Shown here one piece after another: positions 26,479-34,806 of a stretch of DNA of 64,000 nt. The first letter of the stretch is position 1. Each line of letters begins with the position of its first letter. Position numbers and translations under genes: made by a program. Source of the stretch: a bacterium (lineage in GTDB: Bacteria; Acidobacteriota; Thermoanaerobaculia; Multivoradales; J023); assembly GCA_024226315.1 (NCBI GenBank), contig JAAELT010000136.1, positions 1-64,000 of the forward strand, given 5' to 3'. The notes under the pieces are model-generated. The model did not search any database. It worked only from the letters and a program-made list of their open reading frames with translations, and was not told where the DNA came from.

Positions 26479-27233
26479 TGGCACAAGGATCCGGCATCGA
26501 GTGGACCGAATCAACCTGGAATCCCGTCACCGGTTGCACCAAGATCAGTCCGGGCTGCAAGTATTGCTATGCGGAAGTGATGGCTGAGCGCCTTCGAGCA
26601 ATGGGTCAAAGGAACTATGTAAATGGATTCGCTCTAACGCTGCAACCGCACATGCTGGAACTGCCGTTGAAGTGGAGGAAGCCTCAGACGATCTTCGTCA
26701 ACTCGATGAGCGACCTGTTCCATGCGAACGTGCCTCTCGCTTATATCCATAAAGTCTTCGACGTGATGAAGAGGGCGTCTTGGCACCGATTCCAGGTCCT
26801 GACAAAGCGTGCCGATCGCCTGCTGGAGTTGAGCCCAAGACTGGAATGGGCACCGAACATCTGGACGGGCGTGAGCGTCGAGAACGACAAGTACCGCCAC
26901 CGGGTCGATGACTTGCGACGGATTGGCGCGCAGGTCAAATTCCTGTCGTTGGAGCCTCTGCTCGGCCCGCTGTGCGACTTGGATCTAACCGACATCGACT
27001 GGGTGATCGTCGGCGGTGAGTCAGGTCACAAGGCACGGCCGATGGATCTGTTGTGGGTGACAGACCTTCGAGATCAGTGCCTCCGCGCAGGCGTCCCGTT
27101 CTTCTTCAAGCAATGGGGCGGCAAGAACAAGAAGAGGGCCGGACGTGTGCTCGAAGGTCGTACATGGGCCGAGATGCCGGTCGCACCCACCGTACCGGCG
27201 CCGGAGGAGCGCTCTGAGCTTCCGGCTGCCTAG
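26478..27233 (+). CDS. phage Gp37/Gp68-like three-Cys-motif protein (DUF5131)
   Basis: 251 residues from the ATG at 26478, which overlaps the tcmP stop; an ACTCAAGGAGGTT-like stretch inside the tcmP end supplies the RBS. The N-terminus has the three-cysteine motif [16 protein letters not shown], which looks like a radical-SAM-type cluster-binding loop (CX7CX2C). It is followed by [32 protein letters not shown] and [10 protein letters not shown], typical of the Gp37/Gp68 family found in phages and mobile regions. The C-terminus has [10 protein letters not shown]. Probable Fe-S enzyme acting with TcmP; substrate unknown. Confidence 0.87.
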   Translation: MAQGSGIEWTESTWNPVTGCTKISPGCKYCYAEVMAERLRAMGQRNYVNGFALTLQPHMLELPLKWRKPQTIFVNSMSDLFHANVPLAYIHKVFDVMKRASWHRFQVLTKRADRLLELSPRLEWAPNIWTGVSVENDKYRHRVDDLRRIGAQVKFLSLEPLLGPLCDLDLTDIDWVIVGGESGHKARPMDLLWVTDLRDQCLRAGVPFFFKQWGGKNKKRAGRVLEGRTWAEMPVAPTVPAPEERSELPAA

Positions 27234-27287
27234 ATCAAGCCTCTGATCCTCGACACCACATCAAGGGCCCGCCGCCATCGCCCGCAG

Positions 27288-30200
27288 CTACCGCTCCCAC
27301 ACCGGCAACCGCCCCGGCGTCCACGGACCGCCGGCGGCCTCGACCTCGTCCTCGATCGCCTTCAGCTCGACGCCGATGAGCTCGCGGAGCTGGTCGAGGA
27401 GCGGGCCGAAGGCTTGCGCCCCGATGTCGTACTCGCGGCTCAGGGTGGCGGTGGGGGCGGAGGTGGAGGTCCAGTGGCCGGAGACGACGCGGTCGACACG
27501 CTGGGTGATGGAGGGCAGGGTGGGCTCGGCGCGGGCGCGGCGGGTGCGGTCGCCGAACAGGTCGACGGAGAGGTCGGCCAGCTTGGTCTCGACGGCGCGT
27601 AGACGGTCGCCGAGCTCGGGGCCGGCGTCGGGGGTGTCGCGCAGGGCGACTTTCAGGTGGGCGACGCGGCCCTGGGCCTCTCCGAGGGCCTGGCCGGCAC
27701 CGAGGACGGCGCGCTGGAGACGGGCGGTGCGGTGCTGGAAGTCGAGCAGGGCCTGCTTGTCTTCGGCGGCCAGGGTGCCCAGGCCCAGCGCCGAGGCCTG
27801 GAAGGTCTGGGGCTCGCCGAGGGGGGTGGTCTCGCCGCCGGCGCGCCTCGCCAGGGCCACGGTGTAGGTGCCGGGCACGGCCATGGGGCCGATGACGGGA
27901 TCGTCGAAGGCGCCGGGCACGACCGGCGTGACGCTGGCCGGATCGGGCGAGGCGAAGCGCAGGTCCCAGGCGACGCGGTGGAAGCCGGCGCCGGTGGGGC
28001 CCTCGAGGCGACGGATCACGTGGCCGTCGCTGTCTGAGACGGTGAGCACGATCACCGGCGTCTCCTCACGGTCCTCGGCGCGCAGTGCATCCCAGGAGGG
28101 ATACGACACCGAGCCGCCGCCCTCCTCGGCCTCCTTCTCCGCCTCGCGGCGCTGCTCGGCCAGGGTCTTCATACCCTCTTTCAGGTAGTAGGTGAAGACG
28201 GCGCCGAAGGGCGGGTTGGGCGCGAAGTAGTGGTCGTCGCCGACGAACGGGTTGGCGCGCATGCCGAGCGGATAGGCCTCCATGTACATCAGCGGGTTCT
28301 TGACCGGGAAGAGGATCGCCTCTGCCTCGAGCCGCTCGGACGTCATGCCGCGCAGAGGGGTGTAGTCGTCGAGCACGTAGAAGCCGCGGCCGAAGGTGCC
28401 GAGCACGAGGTCGTTCTCGCGCCGCTGGACGGCGAGGTCGCGTACCGCCACGGTGGGCACGCCGCCCTTCAGCTGGGCCCAACGGCCCTTTTCATGGCTG
28501 AAGAAGGCGCCGAGCTCGGTGCCGGCGAACAGCAGGCCGGCCTGCTCGTGGTCTTCGTCGAGCGCGTAGACGGAGCCGCGCTCGGGCAAGCCGGCATCGT
28601 CCGGGTCGCCGGCGATCGAGCTCCAGGTGGTGCCGCGGTCGGCGCTCATCAGCACGTAGGGTTTGAAGTCGCCGTTCTTGTGGAGGTTGAAGGCGGCGTA
28701 GACGGTGTCGGCGTCGTGGCGCGAGGCCTCGACGTCGCCCACGTAGCCCATCTCCGGCACCCCGGCGAACGACTCGGTCGTCCGCCAGCTGCCGCCGCCG
28801 TCTTCGGTGACCTGGATCAGGCCGTCGTCGGTGCCGGCGTAGATCAGGCCCTCGACCAGCGGCGACTCGGACAGGCTCACGATGTTGCCGTAGGGCGACG
28901 TCGAGCGGTTCTTGGCCACCGCGTCGACGCTCCACACCTTGCCCATCACCTCCAGCTCGTTGCGGTCGATCTGGCGGGTGAGGTCGCCCGAGACGGGCTT
29001 CCAGGTGTCGCCGCGGTCGTCGGAGCGGTAGATGCGCTGGGCGGCGTAGTAGAGGCGGGTCTTCGAGTGCGGGCTGATGATCAGCGGCGCGTCCCAGTTC
29101 CAGCGCACGGGCGCGTCGTCGGCCTCGGGCTGGGGCTGGATGTCGATGATCTCGCCGCTCTTGCGGTCGTGACGCACCAGGTGCCCGTACTGCCACTGGG
29201 AGTAGACGATGTCGGGGTTGCCGGGCTCGATGCGGGGCTGGAAGCCGTCGCCGCCGACGGTGACGAACCAGTCGGAGTTGCCGATGCCGTAGCCCGCGCG
29301 AGTGCGCACCGGGCCGCCGAGGGTGAAGTTGTCCTGGGTGCCACCGTAGACGTTGTAGAAGGGCTCGGCGTCGTCGACCGCGATCTTGTAGAACTGAGTG
29401 GCCGGCAGATTGCCGAAGAAATGCCAGGTGGCGCCGCGGTCCCAGGTCTCGTAGAGGCCACCGTCACAGCCGGTCAGCAGGTGGTCGGTGTCGCCCGGGT
29501 CGATCCACATGGCGTGGTTGTCGACGTGCTTGTAGGTCTCGGGCACCAGGTCGAAGGTCGCGCCGCCGTCCTCGGTGACGTGCAGCCAGGTGTCCATCGA
29601 GTAGACGCGATCGACGTCGTGGGGATCGGGCACCAGCTCCTGGTAGTACTGCGGGCTGGCCGAGACGTAGTCGCCGCGCTTCTCCCAGGTCTCGCCGCGA
29701 TCGGCGGAGCGGTAGAAGCCGCCGTCCTCGAGCGCCGCCTCGACGACGGCGTAGATCACGTCCGGGTCGGCGGGGGCGATCGCCAGGCCGATGCGGCCGA
29801 CGTCGCCCGAGGGCAGGCCGCCTTCCAGCTCGCGCCAGGTCTCGCCGCCGTCGGTCGACTTGTGGAGCCCCGACTCGGGGCCGCCATTGACCAGCGTCCA
29901 GACCCGGCGCCGGCGCTGGTAGGCGGCGGCGTAGAGCACGTCCGGGTCGCGCGGGTCCATCACCAAGTCGCTGACGCCGGTGTTCTCCGAGATCTCGAGC
30001 ACGGCGTTCCAGGTCGCACCGCCGTCGGACGTCTTGTACAGCCCACGGTCACCGCCCGAGCTCCACAGAGGTCCCTGCGCCGCGACGTAGACGACGTCCG
30101 AGTCGCGCGGATCGACCACGATCTTGCCAATGTGCTCTGAAGTTTCGAGCCCCACCTTCTGCCAGCTGCCACCACCGTCGAGCGACTTGTAGACACCGTC

Positions 30201-30599
30201 GCCGTAGCCGACCGAGCGCTGCGAGTTGTTCTCGCCGGTGCCCACCCACACCACGTGCGGGTTGTTCGGGTCGAGCGTCACGCAGCCGATCGAGTACGAG
30301 CCCTCACCGTCGAAGATCGGCGCCCAGGTGGTGCCGCCGTTGGTGGTCTTCCACACCCCGCCCGAGGCCATCGTCACGTAGATCGTGGCGTGGTCCTCCG
30401 GATGCACCGCGATGTCGCTGACTCGCCCCGACGTCAACGCCGGCCCGAGCGAGCGCAGCTTCAGGCCGGAGAAGGTCTCGGCGTTGAACCGGTCCTCGGT
30501 CTTCGCCTCCTCGGCGGGTTTCTCGCTCTTGTGTTTGGCATCGGCCAGGGTGGGCGTGAGCAGACAGAGAACGAGGAGGGTGGGGAGAAGATGACGCAC
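27288..30599 (-). CDS. sortilin/VPS10-like multi-propeller exported protein
   Basis: 1103 residues from a GTG at 30599 with AGGAG eight bases upstream. Signal peptide: RHLLPTLLVLCLLTPTLADA. The body is built from BNR/YVTN-type beta-propeller repeats (VWKTTNGGTTWAPIF, VYKSLDGGGSWQKVG, LYKTSDGGATWNAVL), the ten-bladed sortilin-like architecture. A C-terminal region (about 850-1103) has an Ig-like part and a helical tail (DQLRELIGVELKAIEDEVEA). Related proteins were once called glycosyl hydrolases (xyloglucanase-like fold), but I see no clear catalytic Asp pair, so binding or protease-like roles remain open. A related protein is encoded at 52277-55357, and a 3' fragment of a close paralogue lies at 25342-25511. 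Confidence 0.85.
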   Translation of the reverse strand: MRHLLPTLLVLCLLTPTLADAKHKSEKPAEEAKTEDRFNAETFSGLKLRSLGPALTSGRVSDIAVHPEDHATIYVTMASGGVWKTTNGGTTWAPIFDGEGSYSIGCVTLDPNNPHVVWVGTGENNSQRSVGYGDGVYKSLDGGGSWQKVGLETSEHIGKIVVDPRDSDVVYVAAQGPLWSSGGDRGLYKTSDGGATWNAVLEISENTGVSDLVMDPRDPDVLYAAAYQRRRRVWTLVNGGPESGLHKSTDGGETWRELEGGLPSGDVGRIGLAIAPADPDVIYAVVEAALEDGGFYRSADRGETWEKRGDYVSASPQYYQELVPDPHDVDRVYSMDTWLHVTEDGGATFDLVPETYKHVDNHAMWIDPGDTDHLLTGCDGGLYETWDRGATWHFFGNLPATQFYKIAVDDAEPFYNVYGGTQDNFTLGGPVRTRAGYGIGNSDWFVTVGGDGFQPRIEPGNPDIVYSQWQYGHLVRHDRKSGEIIDIQPQPEADDAPVRWNWDAPLIISPHSKTRLYYAAQRIYRSDDRGDTWKPVSGDLTRQIDRNELEVMGKVWSVDAVAKNRSTSPYGNIVSLSESPLVEGLIYAGTDDGLIQVTEDGGGSWRTTESFAGVPEMGYVGDVEASRHDADTVYAAFNLHKNGDFKPYVLMSADRGTTWSSIAGDPDDAGLPERGSVYALDEDHEQAGLLFAGTELGAFFSHEKGRWAQLKGGVPTVAVRDLAVQRRENDLVLGTFGRGFYVLDDYTPLRGMTSERLEAEAILFPVKNPLMYMEAYPLGMRANPFVGDDHYFAPNPPFGAVFTYYLKEGMKTLAEQRREAEKEAEEGGGSVSYPSWDALRAEDREETPVIVLTVSDSDGHVIRRLEGPTGAGFHRVAWDLRFASPDPASVTPVVPGAFDDPVIGPMAVPGTYTVALARRAGGETTPLGEPQTFQASALGLGTLAAEDKQALLDFQHRTARLQRAVLGAGQALGEAQGRVAHLKVALRDTPDAGPELGDRLRAVETKLADLSVDLFGDRTRRARAEPTLPSITQRVDRVVSGHWTSTSAPTATLSREYDIGAQAFGPLLDQLRELIGVELKAIEDEVEAAGGPWTPGRLPVWER

Positions 30600-30707
30600 G
30601 GCAGATCTCCTGAAGATCGAGGTTGATCGGGTGGATGGAGAATTGTACGGGAAGCGGCCTCCGGTCGCTCTCGATTGAGCGACAAGCGATCCTCTTGACC
30701 GGAGCGA

Positions 30708-31313
30708 TCACGCGAACGGCGAGCCGCCGCCCTGGGACGGCTGGTAGTAGGGGTTCTCGCCGGCGGCGTGATCGGTGGTGTCGAGCACCTGCTCGATCCC
30801 CGGAACGGCGTTCTTGATCGCCACCTCGACGCCTTGCTTCAAGGTGACGTCGGCCATGCCGCAGCCCTGGCAGCCGCCGCCGAGCGCGATGTAGGCGGTC
30901 GAGCCCTTGACGTCGAGCAGTGTCACATAGCCGCCGTGGCCGGCGACACTGGGATTGATCTGGGTGTCGAGCACTTCCTGCACCGCCTTGGCGAGGGGGT
31001 CGCTCCACTGGCTGTTCGGGTTCTCGAAGTGGAACCCCGACTCGAGACCGCGCTGGAGGAAGTCGATGGTGACGCCTTCGAGGTGCTCGGCGCTGGGCGA
31101 ATGCACGAGCAGCTTGAAGGTGTCGAAGTCGAGAACCGTGTGGTTGTCGATCTCCTCGGCTTCGCTGACCAGGTCGAGCTGATAGTTGAAGCCGCGGGGT
31201 CCGTGCCCCGCCACCTCCAGGCGAATCGCCAGCCCCTCCTCTTCCTCAGCTTCGAGGAATTTCGTGAACTGCTCCCGCGCCTTGTCGGTGAGCACGATGT
31301 CGAGGTCGGCCAT
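30708..31313 (-). CDS. nfuA: NfuA-type Fe-S carrier/scaffold protein
   Basis: 201 residues; AAAGGAG lies eight bases before the ATG. The N-terminal half is an A-type (HesB/IscA-like) domain without its usual cysteines (DIVLTDKAREQFTKFLEAEE, GPRGFNYQLDLV), as in NfuA. The C-terminal half is a NifU-C domain (DTQINPSVAGHGGYVTLLDV) with the cluster-binding CxxC in GGGCQGCGMADVTLKQGVE. It receives and delivers 4Fe-4S clusters to apo-proteins in the cytosol, particularly under oxidative or iron stress. Length is near that of E. coli NfuA (191). Confidence 0.92.
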   Translation of the reverse strand: MADLDIVLTDKAREQFTKFLEAEEEEGLAIRLEVAGHGPRGFNYQLDLVSEAEEIDNHTVLDFDTFKLLVHSPSAEHLEGVTIDFLQRGLESGFHFENPNSQWSDPLAKAVQEVLDTQINPSVAGHGGYVTLLDVKGSTAYIALGGGCQGCGMADVTLKQGVEVAIKNAVPGIEQVLDTTDHAAGENPYYQPSQGGGSPFA

Positions 31314-31327
31314 GGCGGATACTCCTT

Positions 31328-31363
31328 TGAAATCACTGTAGCTGCTGAAATCACTGTAGCTGC
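31328..31363. repeat. 18-bp tandem repeat, two copies
   Basis: TGAAATCACTGTAGCTGC occurs twice head to tail (31328-31345, 31346-31363) between the nfuA start and the stop of the TPR gene. It lies just upstream of the nfuA RBS, so it may be a duplicated regulator site or simple slippage. Confidence 0.8.
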
Positions 31364-31374
31364 GACGCCCAAGA

Positions 31375-33972
31375 CTACCTCATCCCTGGGCGCCGACCGG
31401 CTCGATCTCGATCGGCGCCGAGCTGCCGGAGGCCGAGTTGCTGGGCGACCTCGGCCGGGGTCTCGATGCCGCCGGCGCGGGCGGCGACGAAGTGCTCGCG
31501 CGCTGCTTCCGGGCGGCCCAAGGCGAACTGGATCATGGCCAGGGCGAAGTGGAAGCGCGGGTTGTCGGGCGCCAGCTCGACGGCCCGCTGCAGCACCTGC
31601 GCGGCCTCCTCGGGAAAGCCGGCGCTGTCGTAGACGATGCCGAGGTTGAAGTAGGCGTCGGCGTAGTCGGGATCGGCCTCGATCGCCCGGACCAGTTGCT
31701 GCCGCGCGGTCTCGAATTCGCCGCGCCCGGCGTAGATGATGCCGAGGTTGTTGTAGGCCTCCACGTGGCCGGGGTCGAGCTCCACCGCCCGCTCGAAGGC
31801 CGCGAGAGCCTCCTCGCCACGCTCCTGCTGCGAGTAGACGACGCCGAGGTTGTAGTGGGCCTCGGCGAAGTCGGGCTGGCTTGCGATCACCTGCCGGAGC
31901 TCGCGAACGGCGTCGTCGAGCCGGTCCCGGCGGCCGTAGGTGACGCCTAGCGCGGTGCGGGTGGAAGCGTCCTCGGGCGCCAGCTCCAGGGCGCGCTGAA
32001 AGTTGGCGAAGGCTTCGTCGAACCGGCCCAGGTCGCGCAGCGCCAGGGCCAGGTGGCTGTAGCTCTCGGCAGCATCGGGTTTCAGCTGGACCGCCGTCTC
32101 GAGCGACTGGACGGCACGTTCGAGCTTGCCCTGGCGACGCAGCAGAACGCCGAGGTTGTAGTGGGCTTCCACGTAGTCGGGCCGCAGCCGGATCGCCCGC
32201 GACAAGGCCGCCGTGCCCTCGCCCAAGTGGTCGAGCCGACCGTGCACGACGCCGAGGTTGAAGTGGGCCTCGGCGGACTCGGGATCGAGCGCGACGGCCT
32301 GCTCGAGCTGGCGAACGGCCTCCTCGAATCGGCCCGTCCGCTGGTAGACGATGCCGAGATTGAGGTGCACCTCCGGGTTGTCGGCCAGCTCGGCGGCGGC
32401 GCGCGTGAGCGGCGCCTCGGCCTCCTCCAGCTTGCCCGCCCAGCCCAGCACCTTCGACAGGTTGAGGTCACGCTCGGCGTAGTAGGCGCGGTCGATCGAG
32501 CCCACCACGCGGTCGTAGAGCGCCAGGCGCCGGCCCTGAGTCCACGACCCGTCGGCCCGCGCCACGCCGCGCTCGACCAGCAGCTCGATCACCTGCTCGG
32601 CGATCAGGCTGTGAGTGGGGATATCGGGGTGCACATGATCGAGCAGGTACTCGTTGCCCAGGATGGCGTGGCCGAGTCGCTGCCGGCTGTCGTCCGCCAG
32701 CAGGGCCGGCAGGTCGACGAGGGGGACACCTTCACGGCTGGTGACCTCGCGGGTCAGCTCCGAGATCGCCTCGAGCGCCCGCAGCGGCGCGACGTCGAGG
32801 TCCTTGGCGCGGACGAAGGCAGTCAGCGCGTCGTCGTGCTCGCCGCGGGCGAGGTGGGCACGGCCGAGCAGGAAGTGCGCCTCGGCGTGCTCGGAATCGA
32901 GCTCGACCGCCCGGCCGAAGGCGGCGGCCGCGGCCGCCGCGTCGTCCGCCGCGAGATGCGAACGGCCCTCGGCGAGCAGAGCCGCGAAACTCGCGGCATC
33001 CTCCGGCGTGATGCCCGCGGCGTGCTCGGACTTGAAGGGAGAGAAGTCCTTGAGATTCGAGATCGGTTCGACGAATACCACCTCGACGCCGTGCGAGCGG
33101 GCGATCTCGATCATCTGGTCGAGGTTGTACTCGAAGTGCTCCAGGATCTGCCGCCGGAGCTCGTCGTCCCGGTGGTAGAGCTCGAGACCCGTCCAGCCGT
33201 CGAGCCGGGTGCGGACCTCGCTGTCGAGGGTCTCGCCGTCCTCTTCGGTAGCCTCTTCCTCACCCCCTCCGAGGCTCGACACCGCCCGCCGTCCGAGCGC
33301 GTAGAACCGCCGATCGGCGAGCCAGAACTGCAGATTCTTGAGCGCCGCGTTGCGGTGGATGATGTCTGAGTACGAGCGCTCCTCGAGGAACTCGTTGTGG
33401 CCGGTGTAGATCACGAACAGGTCCGGCTCGTAACGCACCAGCTCCTTCATCAACAGCACCACGCGGTAGCTGGCGTAGGAGATGGCGCCGGCGTTGACCA
33501 CCTGCCAGTCGCGAGACGGGTCCATCTCGCCCAGGTAGAGATCCAGCCAACGGCTGAAGGCCACCTGGTCGTCGTAGGGCCGCCCGGCCGTGGTCGAGCC
33601 ACCGAGGGTGAAGATCCGGTAGGCGCCGTCGGCTTTCTCGGCGGGGAAGCGCTGATCGTTGAAGAACGCCAGTTTTTCCGGCCGGGTGGCGTAGACCTCC
33701 TCCCCCCCGGGCTCGGTCTGCTTCTCGAACAACTCCTTGCCCGGCGCGAAGCCGACGTAGGGGTCCTCGTACAGATAGGCGTCGCCGATGCCGAAAAGCG
33801 CCAGCGCGCCTTCGAGCAGGGCCAGCGCCAGCACGAAGAGCCCCAGGCCGAAGACGACCAGGAGCAGCTTCTGGCGCACGGTCGTGACGACGGGCGCGGT
33901 CGTCGCGTCGGAGTTGCGAGTCTTGGTCAAGTGGTCATCCCGTTGGAAGCGCCGGCCGGCCGGCCGTGGCAT
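31375..33972 (-). CDS. membrane-anchored SGNH hydrolase-like protein with TPR array
   Basis: About 865 residues. I chose the ATG at 33972 because a divergent gene begins at 34034; the frame runs further upstream but into that gene. One transmembrane segment (LLLVVFGLGLFVLALALLEG) is followed by an SGNH/GDSL-like domain with block I LGGSTTAG, block III YTGHNEFLE and block V DHVHP. About eleven TPR units follow (AEAHFNLGVVHGRLDHLGEG, VEAHYNLGVLLRRQGKLERA and similar). The combination suggests an envelope enzyme acting on acyl or glycan esters, with a TPR superhelix recruiting partners. The TPR units are unusually regular and near-identical, typical of recent internal duplication. Confidence 0.83.
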   Translation of the reverse strand: MPRPAGRRFQRDDHLTKTRNSDATTAPVVTTVRQKLLLVVFGLGLFVLALALLEGALALFGIGDAYLYEDPYVGFAPGKELFEKQTEPGGEEVYATRPEKLAFFNDQRFPAEKADGAYRIFTLGGSTTAGRPYDDQVAFSRWLDLYLGEMDPSRDWQVVNAGAISYASYRVVLLMKELVRYEPDLFVIYTGHNEFLEERSYSDIIHRNAALKNLQFWLADRRFYALGRRAVSSLGGGEEEATEEDGETLDSEVRTRLDGWTGLELYHRDDELRRQILEHFEYNLDQMIEIARSHGVEVVFVEPISNLKDFSPFKSEHAAGITPEDAASFAALLAEGRSHLAADDAAAAAAAFGRAVELDSEHAEAHFLLGRAHLARGEHDDALTAFVRAKDLDVAPLRALEAISELTREVTSREGVPLVDLPALLADDSRQRLGHAILGNEYLLDHVHPDIPTHSLIAEQVIELLVERGVARADGSWTQGRRLALYDRVVGSIDRAYYAERDLNLSKVLGWAGKLEEAEAPLTRAAAELADNPEVHLNLGIVYQRTGRFEEAVRQLEQAVALDPESAEAHFNLGVVHGRLDHLGEGTAALSRAIRLRPDYVEAHYNLGVLLRRQGKLERAVQSLETAVQLKPDAAESYSHLALALRDLGRFDEAFANFQRALELAPEDASTRTALGVTYGRRDRLDDAVRELRQVIASQPDFAEAHYNLGVVYSQQERGEEALAAFERAVELDPGHVEAYNNLGIIYAGRGEFETARQQLVRAIEADPDYADAYFNLGIVYDSAGFPEEAAQVLQRAVELAPDNPRFHFALAMIQFALGRPEAAREHFVAARAGGIETPAEVAQQLGLRQLGADRDRAGRRPGMR

Positions 33973-34033
33973 GATTAGGCTATCGCACGCCACGGTCGCC
34001 TCCGGCTCAGGGCGGCGCGATAACATACGTGTG

Positions 34034-34792
34034 ATGAGACGGTCGGTCCAACTCCTGGTCCTGTGTGTCGCCCTGGCGGCGGCGCCCGCCGTTCCGGCCT
34101 CGGAGTCGGCCGACTTCGTGGTGGTCGTCCACCCCGACAACCCCACGGAGTCGCTGGACCGCCGCCAGCTGTCGCGGATCTTCCTCAGAGTCATGAACGT
34201 CTGGAACGACGGCGGGAAGATCGAGCCGGTAGACCAGGCCCCGGAATCGCCGGTCCGCAGGGCGTTCTCGAAAGCCATTCATGGCAAATCGACCTTCTCT
34301 ATCCAGAGCTACTGGCAGCGACGCATCTTCTCGGGCCAGTCCACCCCCCCGACAGAGCTGCCCTCGGACCAGAAGGTGCTCGAAATCGTCCGCCGGGAGC
34401 CCGGAGCGATCGGCTACGTGTCGGCCGACGCTCGGTTGACCGGTGGGGTCAAGGTCCTCGGGATCGACGACCTGCCGGGCTATGACGAGGTCCAGCCCGG
34501 CCCCGGGGTGGTGATCGCGACCGAATGGGAGAGCGTGAAGGTCGTGCTCTCCGGTTCTTGTGGCTTCGAGGGTCGCGGCAGGCAGGCGGTGCTCAGGAAC
34601 CGCGACCCGGATCGAGCCATGAGGGTGACGGTCGAGACCTCCGTCCGCGGCGACGGCGGCTTGCTGCGCGCGAGCTCGGTGGAGGACCACACTCTCGGCC
34701 CGCGGGAAGAGAAGCCCCTGGGATGCACGCAGGCGGACGCGTACGCCGAGGAGCGACGCTACACGATCCTCGGAGTCTCGCTGAACGGCTGA
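34034..34792 (+). CDS. PstS-like phosphate-binding-type periplasmic protein
   Basis: 252 residues from the ATG at 34034. Signal peptide MRRSVQLLVLCVALAAAPAV, cleavage near ASESA. The mature start FVVVVHPDNPTESLDRRQLSRIFL and the block SFSIQSYWQRRIFSG through VLEIVRREPGAIGYVSAD match the short PBP-like_2 family (PstS-related, without the full phosphate-transporter context). The C-terminal ~90 residues are not part of that fold and resemble a small beta domain with one Cys pair. It ends 14 bases before the TTG start of the double-kinase gene on the same strand, so it may supply an extracytoplasmic sensor for it. Confidence 0.75.
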   Translation: MRRSVQLLVLCVALAAAPAVPASESADFVVVVHPDNPTESLDRRQLSRIFLRVMNVWNDGGKIEPVDQAPESPVRRAFSKAIHGKSTFSIQSYWQRRIFSGQSTPPTELPSDQKVLEIVRREPGAIGYVSADARLTGGVKVLGIDDLPGYDEVQPGPGVVIATEWESVKVVLSGSCGFEGRGRQAVLRNRDPDRAMRVTVETSVRGDGGLLRASSVEDHTLGPREEKPLGCTQADAYAEERRYTILGVSLNG

Positions 34793-34806
34793 CGGAGGCC
34801 GCCTCC

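Noticed and set aside
25342..27458. 170-bp repeats as attachment sites of an integrative element
   Set aside because: About 90% identity is too low for a recent site-specific duplication, and no integrase gene lies inside; an old paralogue fragment fits better.
28230..30140. 636-codon plus-strand ORF antisense to the sortilin-like gene
   Set aside because: No family resemblance; the minus strand holds clear propeller repeats.
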